A stretch of DNA of 64,000 bases, taken from Paraspadella gotoi. Lineage: Eukaryota; Chaetognatha. Shown piece by piece: positions 46,130 through 57,718 of the stretch. The notes beneath the pieces were generated by a model. The model made no database searches and had not been told where the DNA came from. It saw nothing but the letters and a program-made list of their open reading frames with translations. How positions within the stretch are numbered: position 1 is the first letter of the stretch; the number at the start of each line of letters is the position of its first letter. The position numbers and the translations under genes are program-made. The DNA lies in the NCBI GenBank assembly GCA_051294375.1, contig CM119264.1, positions 27,922,981 through 27,986,980 on the forward strand. The letters are read 5' to 3'.

Positions 46130-46510
46130 TTCTTTTGCCCTTTTTTTCCATTTTGCCATTTTACCTTTTTGTCCTTTCGCCCTTTTTCGATTTTGCTCTT
46201 TAACCTTTTTGTCTTTTTGCCCTTTTTCCATTTTGCCCTTTACCTTTTTATCTTTTTGTCCTAATTACCCTAACGCCAATTTGTTTTTGAGTCTATTTGC
46301 CATTTTGACTTCTTGCCATTATTTCCTTTATGCCATTTGGTCTTCAAACCTGTTTTACCTGTTACCGTTTTACCCTTTTGCCTTAATGCACTTATTACCT
46401 TTTTGCCATTATGCCATTTTGCAATTTTGCCATTTTTGCCTATTTGCCCTTTGGTCCTTATTCCCATAGTTTCTTTTTACCCTCTTTTCAACTCACATTT
46501 TTGCTACAAT
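46130..46510 (+). repeat. TTTTGCC(A/C)TTTT minisatellite, copy 1
   Basis: TTTTGCCCTTTTTCCATTTTGCC-like words recur about every 11-22 bp. Copy 2 is at 61790-62240. Confidence 0.85.
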
Positions 46511-46691
46511 ACTGCTTGGCCCTTACGTCCTTAAGTAATTTTGCTCTTGAGCTCCTCTATCCCTTTTAGTTTATTCAAACAAAAAAAAGAATTAAATTGA
46601 ATTAGAATATTTAATAATCTTTTCAAAAATTAAACGATTGTAACCGGAAAAATCGGCATAAAATCCGTTAGTCACGTAGACAAAAAAAAAA

Positions 46692-46716
46692 NNNNNNNNN
46701 NNNNNNNNNNNNNNNN
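46692..46716. other. 25-N gap at an inversion boundary
   Basis: Exactly 25 N. Sequence to the right is inverted relative to copy 2, while sequence to the left is collinear. Confidence 0.95.
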
Positions 46717-47325
46717 CCCCTTCCTTTCTCGGCCTCTCTTCTCTCTCACTCCCTCCTATCTCTAGCATCCTTTCTTCACTCTCTCTCTATCATCAAAATC
46801 ATCGACTCCTGCCTGTCTCTCTCTCATAGCCTCTCTCTCCTTTTTAACCCTTCCACCAATAATCCTCGTCTCACTCCGTGGGTCATAGGGCGACCTCTAT
46901 CTCACCGACAAGGAGAGGCGAAAGTTGAGCCTAATGCGAACGTTTACCGACAGCGAGCTTGGGTGCCGGACGGAATTCGTGGCTGGTTCGGGGGGAACGG
47001 GCAAGCCCTTCTTTTTCAAACCAATACCGTTAGAAAAATTTAATTTACCAAAACGCATGAGAATTCCTTCCATTTATTATTCCTTTCCTATTTTCCCGCT
47101 TCATCTCTCTCGTCTCTCGGTCATCTCTCTGCGCGCGTACGCATCTCATTCAATCTGAGCAGAGACTGAAGCCTCGAGAGACGCATCGAGTGACTGCATC
47201 TCTCGAAGATCGTCAGAGAAGCAAGCTAACAGAGAGAGAGTCATCGAGAGAACGGCATCGACTCGCATGACGAGAGAGAGAGTAGAGAAGAGATGAGACC
47301 GCGTATTCAGTCATCTCATCTCAGC
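46717..47325 (-). repeat. Block inverted relative to copy 2
   Basis: CCTTTCTCGGCCTCTC at 46722 is the reverse complement of GAGAGGCCGAGAAAGG near 62763. CCGGACGGAATTCGTGG near 46965 and TTCCTTTCCTATTTTCCC near 47080 match the reverse complement of 62540-62600. Collinearity with copy 2 resumes at about 47330. No gene is supported in the block. Confidence 0.75.
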
Positions 47326-47860
47326 CTAAAAGAATAAAGAGAAAAAAATAAAAGGAAAATATGTTAAATCACAAATAATAGTATAAAAGGATAAATTCGT
47401 TTTTATAACGTTTTAATCTTTTGACTTTTTTTTTATAAAAAAAAAAAAATAAAACAAATCGATAAAAAAGATGAGAAAAAAACCAAAACTTAAAGTATTT
47501 AAGTTTTAACATATATTTTTTTGTTTGGTCTAGTCTATTATAAAAAACGACTCAATAGTTAATTATACAAAAAGACTCGATAGTCAATACAGCTTAGTAT
47601 TTCCAAAAAGATTCATGACAATGATAAATAGGGTACATGAGACAATGAGCGTGTGTGATTACGATAATTTAACAAGAGAAATAATGATGTGAGAGCGTGA
47701 GAAAAAAGTGGAGAAGAAAGACTGTCACATCAGAGTGTGAATAAAGAAATCAGATAGTGAAGGGAACGTGTGAAGTCGGATTGTGAAGATAGGGCGTGAG
47801 AGAGACGCATGAGGGTGAAGTGGCAATTGTGTGAAACGGAAGATTGAAAAAATTAAAACA

Positions 47861-47963
<103 letters not shown>

Positions 47964-48254
47964 CTACTTTATTCGTCGGAAATTTGACAAGTTGAGAATC
48001 TAAAAGGAGACACTAAAATGTTTTTCGTTATTATCGAAGTAATTGGATTTTTCTACAATATCATTTTTAGCCTAATCTCGGTTTTTGTCTCTTACACAAG
48101 AGGGTAATTAATTATACGTAAATGAGTCGTAATGACAAGGCTACGTAAATTATATTTAACCCTTAGTCCTCTTTTCGTAGTTTTTTTACCTTTGTAGTTG
48201 CAACAAATATAAAATTATCCATTAAATCAGTAAATAGATCCTATTGTAGTTGCA

Positions 48255-48255
<1 letters not shown>

Positions 48256-48345
<90 letters not shown>
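48256..48345. repeat. (GATA)n microsatellite with flanking direct repeat
   Basis: There are about 22 perfect GATA units. Both sides carry ATCCTATTGTAGTTGCAA, so the array sits inside a tandem duplication of about 40 bp. The copy 2 array (63642-63727) is interrupted by extra bases. Confidence 0.95.
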
Positions 48346-48620
48346 CAATAGATCCTATTGTAGTTGCAACAAATATAAAATTATCCATTAAATCAGTTAA
48401 TAGATCCTATTGCCCATTATTTTGGACAGGCTAAGCTTAATATTGCCTATGGTAGAATAGGGACTCCATCCCAATAACAGATTATAACTTAGTATATTAC
48501 TTTTGAAAAGTAAATCATTAAATTATTAAAATAGTGTTAATTAAAGTAAATCATGACCGTGCGAAACAATTTTCGACGACGACGAGCCAGGTAAACCACA
48601 ATCAAAACAAACAAAAAAAT

Positions 48621-48771
48621 AAAGAGAGAAACTTTTGGGCCAATTTTTTTTTTCAGAGGGAAAAAGGAAAAGTTGGAAGCAAAAAAAATCAGCGGCAAAG
48701 CGAAAAGGCAACCTAGAATCGAAATCGTGCAGAGCTTCATAAAACTCCCATGCAATCTCACCTTGGATCTG

Positions 48772-48812
<41 letters not shown>

Positions 48813-50269
48813 TGAGAGAGAGAGGAGGGAGAGAGAGGAGAGAGAGAAGAGAGGAGAGAGAGAGAGGAAAGAAAAAGTGACAAGTACAGAAATTCCAAAG
48901 TCAACGAGGCAAATACTTTTCTGTGACCTTGTCGTGAGAGAAATAGAGTAAGTTCTAAAGAAGCGTACTTATGAAAGAAGCTCAGACACTTTGTCTCTCT
49001 CTCTCTCTGTCTCACTCTCTCTTCTGCCTCCCTCTCCCTCTCCTCTCTCGCGATTTGTGTTTCGGCCTTCGTATAAGTGCATGAACAAGGATGAATCGCG
49101 GGTTGTCGGTTCGAGATTAAATCTGGCCAACGGTTCGCAAGAATGGGCAGATTAAAGTCATTATGGGAACCTTTTGATCGCGGGGGACCTGGACCGGCGT
49201 TAGGGTGAATGAGAGGTTGGGAAGTGGGGAGGTGAGAGAGAGAGAGAGAAGCAGGAGACGAGGATGGAGAGAGAGGCAGAGAGGCGAGAGATGAGATCTG
49301 AGAGGGAGACTGGGAGAGAGAGAGAGAATCGCTGCCTCGATTTCGGTGCGATAAAAAAGAGAGCAAACGAGTTGGCCGTTGCCATTAGGAGGAGAAAAAG
49401 AAGGAAAGGGAAACTGAGGGAGAAAGAAAAAGAAAAAAAAAAGAGGGTGGGGGAGAAAAAACAAAATGGAGGAAAAGAAAAGGAAAAAGGAAAAGAATAG
49501 AGAAAGGGAGGAAAGAAGAGGAAAATAGACAATGCGGGGAAAGACCTCAATAACAGGGAGAGTGAAAAATGAGAAAGAAGAAAAAATAAGTGTTTTAAAA
49601 CCGCCGAGCGTTTGTTAGAACATTGATGCGGGTGAGTTGCCGGTAACATACCTTCTTGGGCTGGACTGGGTTTTGATCAAATCAATGAATTAGGCAATTC
49701 TGCGCCACGAAATTGGGCGAAGGAAATATACGTATTAATGTATTTTTGGGCTCAGAAAATAGTTTGAGGTTCTTTTGTCACAACGTTTAACGAATTCTTG
49801 AATCATTAATTAAAGGTAACACAAGTTGCATCTTTTAGCTTACGTCTTCATAAGGAGTACACTTGTACTGTAATACACAATACGGACAGACATGCTAACT
49901 GAAAGAGGTTTTAGTGTATCTTTGTTCGCTGCGGTTTTAAAGAAAAGTAATCCACTTTAGTTTAATCTTAGGCTAATTTTGGATAAGAGAATTGTTTCGC
50001 TTTCGACGAAGAAAATCAATTATCTGTTAACAAAGTCTCGAGTTGAGCGGGACTGAGATGTTAAAAAGAAAAGTTAGAAGATAAATATAATTCAAGAAAG
50101 AAAAGTTTTAATGATTATACAAACAGAAGAAAAAGAAAAGTTTCTTGATATAAGTTCGAGAGAAGTCAAAAAAGTGTTTGGCAGGAGTTAAATATAAAAA
50201 AAAGAAATGTTGAAGGAAGTAAGGAAGCCAAAAAGAACTTAAATAGAAGTACGATAAAAAAAGAGAAGG
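48621..50269. other. Non-coding with GA-rich tracts
   Basis: GA-rich sequence (48778-48880 and 49230-49330) is followed by AT-rich DNA. The 49030-49215 segment is GC-balanced with an open minus frame (…RSKGSHNDFNLPILANRW…) but has no start, splice sites or domain. Confidence 0.55.
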
Positions 50270-50690
50270 TGAATGAAGTTTTAGAGAAGTAAGAGAGAAC
50301 TCAAATAAACGTTTAATAGAAAAAAATGAGAAGTTGAATGAAGTTGTCTAGAGAGGTAAGAGAGAAATCAAAGAAAAGTTTATTAAAAAAAAAGAGAAGC
50401 TGAATGAAGTTGTCTAGAGAAGTAAGAGAGAAATCAAAGAAACGTTTAATAGAAAAAAAAGAGAAGTTGAATGAAAATGTCTAGAGAAGTAAGAGAAAAA
50501 TCAAAGAAAAGTTTAATAGAAAAAAAAGAGAAGTTGAATGAAGTTGTCTAGAGAAGTAAGAGATAAATCAAAGAAAAGTTTAATAGAAAAAAAAGTATAA
50601 TGAAGTTGTCTAGAGAAGTAAAAGAGAAATCAAAGAAAAGTTTAATAAAAAAAAGAGAAGTTGAATGAAGTTGTCTAGAGAAGTTGGAGA
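50270..50690 (+). repeat. 67-bp minisatellite, six to seven units
   Basis: The consensus begins GAATGAAGTTGTCTAGAGAA, continues GTAAGAGAGAAATCAAAGAAA and ends in an AGTTTAATAG-(A)n-GAGAAGTT block. Units begin about every 67 bp. Degenerate units extend left to about 50080. Confidence 0.92.
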
Positions 50691-50843
50691 GAAGTAAAAT
50701 TGAAGAGAAGTGGGAAGAGTCGAAGTGGATAAGAAATTGCAGAAGAGCTGAAGGAGGAATAAATTGAAATCTAAAATCGAATTTATTCATTCTCTCTCCT
50801 CCTCCACCGGGTTTTCCCTATGCTCTCTCTCTCTCTCTCTCTC

Positions 50844-51128
50844 NNNNNNNNNNNNNNNNNNNNNNNNNNNNNNNNNNNNNNNNNNNNNNNNNNNNNNNNN
50901 NNNNNNNNNNNNNNNNNNNNNNNNNNNNNNNNNNNNNNNNNNNNNNNNNNNNNNNNNNNNNNNNNNNNNNNNNNNNNNNNNNNNNNNNNNNNNNNNNNNN
51001 NNNNNNNNNNNNNNNNNNNNNNNNNNNNNNNNNNNNNNNNNNNNNNNNNNNNNNNNNNNNNNNNNNNNNNNNNNNNNNNNNNNNNNNNNNNNNNNNNNNN
51101 NNNNNNNNNNNNNNNNNNNNNNNNNNNN
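50844..51128. other. Assembly gap (285 N)
   Basis: The left edge is (CT)n. Confidence 0.95.
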
Positions 51129-52619
51129 ATCGAAGTACATTTTCTATTTAAAGATTTGTAACTGTGTGAGTTATTTCGTTCTGTGCGAATAAGATTTCCT
51201 CTTTTATAAAATCTCCCCATTTCTGATCCTTCTTAACTTAACTTAACTTAACTTATTTTGAATATTAATATTTTACCTTAATCTGTTACCAAACCTATTG
51301 CCTAATCCCTAACCTTAATTCTTAATTTCTAATCTCTATCCCCGAAACCTGAACCATTATCCAAATCTCTAACCTATTAAATAAATAATAAATAAATAAT
51401 AAATAATAGTATTATTTAAACCTTTTTCTTATATTTTTAAACTTTATTCCGAATTTAAGATAAAATCGGGTATTTTGGGGAAATATGGCAGATTTCCTCA
51501 TATGGTATTAAATGCCGAAATTGCTTGCAGGGGACAATGAACTTTCTATCGTAAACAAGATTCGCGCCTGACGATTAGTTAATTTATTAATTAAATATTA
51601 ACAATATAAATACTAGGATGGAGCGATGAAAAGATTGAGCGAGTTAAAATTGTTTTTTGCTGCCTCGGTATATGTAATGTTCCCGAAATAATATGAACAA
51701 AACATTTTTTGTACTCGATAATCATAATATCTGGCGAAAAATTATTAGTGTTAATTGACTCAAATCAATTATTTGTTCTCAAGAGCTCCACTCTAATAAA
51801 TACGCCTCACGCACAAATTGGCACGTGCCAAATGCGTGCGAACGATATTTTTTAGGCTCTTTGCGTGTTATTTGCGTGAGATACTAGAGAATTTCAATAG
51901 ATTATTTAAAAAATACTATGAAATTGACCGAAAAATGATTTTTAATCCTTTTTATAATTATTATATTATCAGTGAAATAAACTTATAATCGCATACAATA
52001 CAGAAGCTACTATCAAGTTCAAAAACTATATAATTAGACTATTCTAAACTTCCCAAACGAACGAAAACTCTCAAGAAAAGAAAAAAAAAATAAAAAAGAA
52101 ACAAAACAAAAAAAGTAGGATAAAAGAGAAAAGGTAGAAAATGAGTTTGGAAGCAGCGAACCAAAGACTTTTCAATTGAATTCGAAAGAAAAAGAGAAGA
52201 AAAAATGAGGAAAGAAAAGGAAAAAAAAGAAAAGGAAAATGAGAAAGAAAAGAAAAGAAAGAAAAAGAAAAGGAAAATGAGAAAGAGAAGTGGAATCAGC
52301 GGAGGAGAAAAAAGAAAAGAAAAAAAAGAAAAGAAAAGAAAATTGTCGCTAGGTGTCATCGACGAGAAAAATTTCGTAAAAAAAGTTAATATCGACAGGT
52401 ATATACGGCACTGACTTATTTAAAAAATATAGTCAAATACTAATTATAAGAAGAGGATATAATGTTTAATAGATTAAAGTTGTCAAATCCATTATTTTTT
52501 ATGACATTCATTAATAAATAATACATAAATTTTAACAATGTCAATAGGCAAATCAAGATATTCACAATGTTTTATTTCGACAAATGAAAGGGAATGTTCT
52601 TCATGAGAGGAGTACTTCA
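51129..52619. other. AT-rich non-coding DNA
   Basis: The stretch contains (TTAAC)n at 51233-51257 followed by CCTTAA/CCTAA-rich sequence to about 51375. A 14-bp palindrome TTGGCACGTGCCAA lies at 51819-51832, and a purine tract at 52075-52345. No exon was seen. Confidence 0.65.
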
Positions 52620-52910
52620 NNNNNNNNNNNNNNNNNNNNNNNNNNNNNNNNNNNNNNNNNNNNNNNNNNNNNNNNNNNNNNNNNNNNNNNNNNNNNNNNN
52701 NNNNNNNNNNNNNNNNNNNNNNNNNNNNNNNNNNNNNNNNNNNNNNNNNNNNNNNNNNNNNNNNNNNNNNNNNNNNNNNNNNNNNNNNNNNNNNNNNNNN
52801 NNNNNNNNNNNNNNNNNNNNNNNNNNNNNNNNNNNNNNNNNNNNNNNNNNNNNNNNNNNNNNNNNNNNNNNNNNNNNNNNNNNNNNNNNNNNNNNNNNNN
52901 NNNNNNNNNN
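52620..52910. other. Assembly gap (291 N)
   Basis: This is a run of N just upstream of a possible 5' exon. Confidence 0.95.
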
Positions 52911-53089
52911 TCTTTTCAAGTCGATCTCATCGTGATAACAACGATCACGATTCGTCTTCACGATTTCGCCTCAACTTCATAGTTCATCCCCCGATTCCCT
53001 GGATTGAGATCCGAGATCGAGTTCCATCGCGAAAGACGCTAAGCGAAAGGCGTCGGAGCATTTCTGAGAAATGAGTTCATTTCTGAGAA

Positions 53090-53203
53090 ATGGGGACTTC
53101 GGCAGAGTTTAACGGGAGAACCAATGGAAAGTGCAATGGGAGCGAGGTAGCGTCCAATGGTTTCATCAACGACGTCGCGACTTCCGGTAATCGGGTTAAG
53201 GTA
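53090..53203 (+). CDS. Possible first coding exon of a second gene
   Basis: GAAATGG (good initiation context) opens a frame MGTSAEFNGRTNGKCNGSEV that continues for about 37 residues to a GTAAAG donor at about 53204. The composition (Asn, Gly, Ser, Thr) is protein-like and unlike the nearby simple repeats. The preceding 170 bp are GC-balanced and could be 5' UTR. An overlapping upstream ATG at about 53070 gives a 13-codon frame that ends inside the exon. No family was recognised. The next exon would be beyond the (TCTA)n run and the 306-N gap. Confidence 0.3.
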
Positions 53204-53269
53204 AAGCCACGCCCCTATTTAACTTGTTTGGCCTCCTCTTCTTCCTTTATCTTCTGGAGAGAGCTGGAT

Positions 53270-53271
53270 CG

Positions 53272-53359
<88 letters not shown>
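53270..53359 (+). repeat. (TCTA)n microsatellite
   Basis: There are about 22 perfect tetranucleotide units. The reverse complement is (TAGA)n, the same class as the 48.3-kb array. Confidence 0.97.
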
Positions 53360-53360
<1 letters not shown>

Positions 53361-53410
53361 CCCGTCTCGATACCTCCCTTTTACTTTCTTTCTTCTTGCA
53401 TCTTTCTCTC

Positions 53411-53716
53411 NNNNNNNNNNNNNNNNNNNNNNNNNNNNNNNNNNNNNNNNNNNNNNNNNNNNNNNNNNNNNNNNNNNNNNNNNNNNNNNNNNNNNNNNNN
53501 NNNNNNNNNNNNNNNNNNNNNNNNNNNNNNNNNNNNNNNNNNNNNNNNNNNNNNNNNNNNNNNNNNNNNNNNNNNNNNNNNNNNNNNNNNNNNNNNNNNN
53601 NNNNNNNNNNNNNNNNNNNNNNNNNNNNNNNNNNNNNNNNNNNNNNNNNNNNNNNNNNNNNNNNNNNNNNNNNNNNNNNNNNNNNNNNNNNNNNNNNNNN
53701 NNNNNNNNNNNNNNNN
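53411..53716. other. Assembly gap (306 N)
   Basis: The gap begins in CT-rich sequence and ends just before the CRE-like motif at 53749. Confidence 0.95.
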
Positions 53717-54000
53717 CTCAATTTCCTCATCCCGTCGACGGAAGTCGATGACGTCATCAGAAAAACTGAGACGAACAAAAGACGCAGCGTCGTCGTCGTC
53801 GTCGTCGTCTTATTCTTCTTTGTCGTCGTCGTCTTCATCGTTCCCGGCTTCTTCTTCGTCGTCGTCGTCGTCAGCATCGTCGTCGTCGTCTTCATCGTCG
53901 TCTTTCTCTCTCCCTCCCCCCCGCCACGCCTACTTCCGGTGGGCGTGGGCTTTGTTTTTGTGTTGGTCGCTTCGCCTCTCGTCGCCGCCATCTTTGTTGA

Positions 54001-54034
<34 letters not shown>

Positions 54035-54900
54035 CTCGGTTTTTTCGATGATGCAGATGTTTTGAAAGACGTTGGGTCGGTGTTCAGGCTTAAGGCGGCC
54101 AAGGCTTCAGTTAGGAAAATACCAGGTGCTTCAGAGGCGGCGGCGGCGGCAGCGGCGGCGGCAGCGGCGGCAGCGGCGGCCACAGCGGTTGCGATTTCCA
54201 TTTCGAGGTGAGTTTGACCCCGATCGACTCTCCCTGCGGATCCCAGGTCAGTTTCACTCTTCTCCCACTTTGGGTGAGTTCGTCGAGATCCACGTCGTCG
54301 TCGTCTTCTTCTTCGCCGCTGCAGCGACGGCAGTTGGTAAGTTTTTCGTCGCGTCTCATCCAGCGGCGGGTAAGTTCGCCGAGGGTTGCGGCGGCGGAGG
54401 TGAAAGAGGTGGAGACGGGAGGTAAGTTCGAGACAGGGACGAGGAAAGTTAAAGCGAGATCGAGGAAAATCACGGCGACGGCGAATTCCCGGAAGGCTCC
54501 GGCGAATTCGTCCCCGGCGACGACGATTGAGGCGAGAAAGATCGTGGTCAACGCGATCGCCGTTGCCAACCCCGGGGATTCGGTCCTCGATCCCCCGGGG
54601 ACCCCGATTTATCCCCCCGGGGTCGAGAAGGCGAGGGAGAGGAACGGAGATCGGGAATCGGGGCTGGTGGGTGAAATTAAAGGGCAGGGAGGTCGCTCGG
54701 GCACGCCGGACGAGCCGTTTGGGTCGCGAGATCGAGGGGCTGACCCCGCGGGGCTGAGGCGCGAGCCTTCCGGGCAGGGGAGCGTCGCGCTCGAATGGCC
54801 TTTCGGTTTCGGAGCAGATGGTTGGGGAGAAGAGGAAGACCGGGACGACAGACGACGACGACGGGATGAGGACACGACGATGAGAACATTCGAACACGCG
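53717..54900. other. GC-rich segment open on both strands
   Basis: It holds (CGT)n runs (53785-53905, 54000-54035) and (GGC)n at 54135-54180, then about 700 bp of GC-rich sequence that is open in one frame on each strand. On the minus strand, ATG at 54201 starts MEIATAV, poly-Ala and SEAPGIFLTEALAALSLNTD before a Thr run. On the plus strand, a frame from 54208 runs to 55236. Five GTRAGT donors occur on the plus strand within 215 bp. It could be a CpG-rich promoter or first exon. Strand and product cannot be decided. Confidence 0.3.
53749..53756. promoter_or_regulatory. TGACGTCA (CRE-like) palindrome
   Basis: This is a perfect eight-base cAMP-response-element consensus in a GC-rich, CpG-containing context, between a possible first exon and a long GC-rich segment. 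Function is inferred only. Confidence 0.35.
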
Positions 54901-54974
54901 ACGAAATTCTCAATCTTCCGTTTGAGAAGAGAGAGAGAGAGAGAGAAGAGAGAGAGAGATGAGAGAGAGAGAGA

Positions 54975-55013
<39 letters not shown>

Positions 55014-55244
55014 GCAGCGAGGAAGGGACTTTCTTCCTCTTCTTAGTCGTTTGAAATCCAAGGTTTTTTCGTTTTTCCTTTTATTCTCTTCTTTTTCTCT
55101 CTGTTCTTTTCTTCGTCGGTCGTCCGTCGTCGTCGGGTCGTTCGTTCGTCGCTTGTGTCGTGATACATTTCGGCGATTGGTTTCCAGTTTCGTCCTTGAT
55201 CTTTTATTATTCCTTTTTTTTTTTTTTGATCTCTGAAAATCAAA

Positions 55245-56237
55245 AGAACAAGTTAAGCCTTTTAAGCCCTAAGGCAGTTCTACGAAAAGGCCCTTTTGTC
55301 CGAAAAAATGAACAGAATCTCCTGATTATTCAAATATGAAATGGTAAATTTTTTTATACTTTGAACTATATCACACAAGAGTGCCGAACAATGGTGTAAA
55401 TAAACCATTCCCATTTCATAATTTTAATAACAGTAAAGATAGTTTTTTTATAAGCCAATTTTTTATCTTTCAAAAAATCTTGTCCATTTTTGTCCATTTT
55501 CAGTTTTGGCACTCACTTTTCAAGGTGAAGATCAAAAAGAAAAAATTTTTTACTTTCGCTTTGGGTTCGCCTTCATGTTACTTTTCCTACTGGGGTAAAA
55601 GCATTTTTGTTAATGATTCACCGTTTGTTCCATGAGATTTTTTAAAATGGTTAGTCAAAAAATGGTCATTTTTTTCATTTGCACTCATTTTAAACTAACC
55701 TGAAGCATTTTTTAAATTAAATGAAACTAATGCAAAATATTCCCCACATGATAAGCTATATATCTGTAATATAAGAAATAAGGCTTCATAGCGTTTTCTT
55801 AAAAAAAATTTTTTAAGAGTCTTTGATTTGTGATTTTTTGTGATTGTAGTTTATTTTCATATTTCCGACTTTAAGGTTATTTGTTTTTATAGTTTTATTA
55901 GTTGGACTAGGTATTATTCTTATAAATCTTAAAAAACGCATCAAATTTTTGCGTTATCTTAAAGCATCAGGACTAATTTTAATCATTTTTTCCGCGTGTC
56001 GACAACGATTTTTGCGGAAAATTTTTTTCCGCAAATCTGTCGACTTTACTAAATCTGCGGAAAATAAATATAAAAAAAGAAAATAAATATAAAAAAAGCG
56101 TCGAGGAAATATTAAATTCGGGTGATCCTGGGAAAATGAAGAGCAAGAAGATGAAAAAAAATATATATTCCTTCTTTTACGGAAAAGAAAAATTATAATC
56201 GTAACAATAATTATTTATGAAGTATTTATTAATCTAT

Positions 56238-56274
<37 letters not shown>

Positions 56275-56639
56275 AACAAGTAATACAAGGCTAAATCACA
56301 TTGGAGCCGAAGCATTCTCGCGACTCCATTGGCGGAGAGCTATAAAACCTGTTTCGCTACGTTATTGGTCGTTGCTTGAATTAGCTTCTTTTTTTTACGT
56401 CAACACACGAGTCGATAAGTTCGTTGGTCCTGACGTTATCACCGTCAGGATAAAGATATCGATCTAACTTCAAGTTAAAATTCCGAGGACGCGATTGGTC
56501 GATCGTCATCCACCGAAAATGATATTTTTTGATCCAATCAGAATGCGGGATTTAGTCGTTAGATGCTCATCTTTGTAGCGATTAAGAGAGAGATTCCCTG
56601 TGGGTTGGGGTGAACATAAAACCGCAAATATGTTGAAAG
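55245..56639. other. AT-rich non-coding DNA with a hairpin
   Basis: The stretch includes a hairpin at 55998-56044 (GTCGAC...TTTTGCGGAA with TTCCGCAAAT...GTCGAC) and (ATTT)n at 56229-56271. No exon was seen. The last 50 bp lead into GA-rich sequence where copy 2 of the duplication starts. Confidence 0.65.
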
Positions 56640-57267
56640 AGAGAGAAGAGAGTGAAGAGAGAGAGAGAAGAGAGAGAAGGAGATAGAGAGAGAGAAAAGA
56701 GAAAGAAGAGACGTGATGAGAGAGAGAGAGAGAGAGAGATAGAGAGAAGAGATAGAGAGAGAAAGTAAGGGGTTCTCACTCTCTTGACCGCAATAAGAGA
56801 GAAATTTAGGTCGCATACTCGTGGTGTGGACAAGAAATAACCAGTGGAGAAGTCAGTAGCACAAAACAACACCGATTGTCTTCATTACTGTTTCGTCGTT
56901 TCTTGTTGCCGAGAGAAAATTTATTTTCGAAAAATCCATTCATCGGCAGAATTCGATTACGTCGAAGTCTGCAGGTTGAAAGAAAAAAAAAAATATATTT
57001 GGAATTGACGACCTGGTGACAAAATAAATAACTCGTGTCAATAGCGTCTGCGTTTTTTTTATCTTTCTTTGCTTTCTTTTTTTCTTTCCTTTCTTTCTTG
57101 TTGTTGTTTCTTTTCTTTTCTTTCTTTCTTTTCTTTCCTTTCTTTCTTTTCCTTTCTTTTTCTTTCTTTCTTTCTTTCTATCTTTTTCCTTTTTTTCTCT
57201 TCTATCTTTCTTTATATCTTTTTTTCTTTATTTTTTCTCTTTTCTTTTTTTTCTTTCTTTTTTCATT

Positions 57268-57460
57268 GTGAGGACGAACTAATCATTTTGGCTTCTTTTT
57301 GGCTTTATTTATGCTGCTCTTTCTGGCTTTCGCTTCTCTCCTCTTCCTCGCTCTTTAAAAACCTAGTGATTTAAAGAAACGAAACGAAAAACCATTTTCT
57401 TTATTTTAAGCATTACTTTTTTTAACGGAAGTTTTATAGACAGAGACAGACCAAAAAAGC
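57268..57460 (+). other. Sequence corresponding to the copy 1 gaps
   Basis: Between the TTTTCATTGTGA edge and the AAAAAAGCTAAATTATAT edge, copy 2 has about 190 bp of ordinary sequence. In copy 1 the same edges surround N. No coding signal is present. Confidence 0.75.
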
Positions 57461-57647
57461 TAAATTATATATGTGTGTCCTCGACGCGAAATGAAAAGAA
57501 AAACGAAAAACAAGTAACCCTTCGTGAAAAAAAACAACCAAAAGAACAAAAACCTAGAAAACAAACAAAAAAAAAAACAGGAGCGAAAAAGATGTTTTCC
57601 CTCCGCACTCGGTTTTAGATAATTTTATTCCGCCGAAGCTGCGAAGG

Positions 57648-57718
<71 letters not shown>

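Noticed and set aside
46925-47158. Frame with GSGGTGKPFF resembling a P-loop
   Set aside because: The motif GGTGK lies in a block that is inverted relative to copy 2, is not conserved there, and lacks any further NTPase motif.
51233-51257. True telomeric repeat
   Set aside because: The unit is TTAAC, only about five copies, and lies in ordinary AT-rich DNA.
54111-54569. Apparent signal peptide (…ATAIALTTIFLASIVVAG…) on the minus strand
   Set aside because: The apparent initiator is TTG, not ATG, and the frame has no downstream domain; an animal start codon is not supported.
53350-54897. A 515-codon minus-strand open frame
   Set aside because: It includes 306 N, poly-Thr from (CGT)n and an Arg/Pro-rich part; no domain was recognised and the plus strand is open too, so no gene call beyond a low-confidence region.
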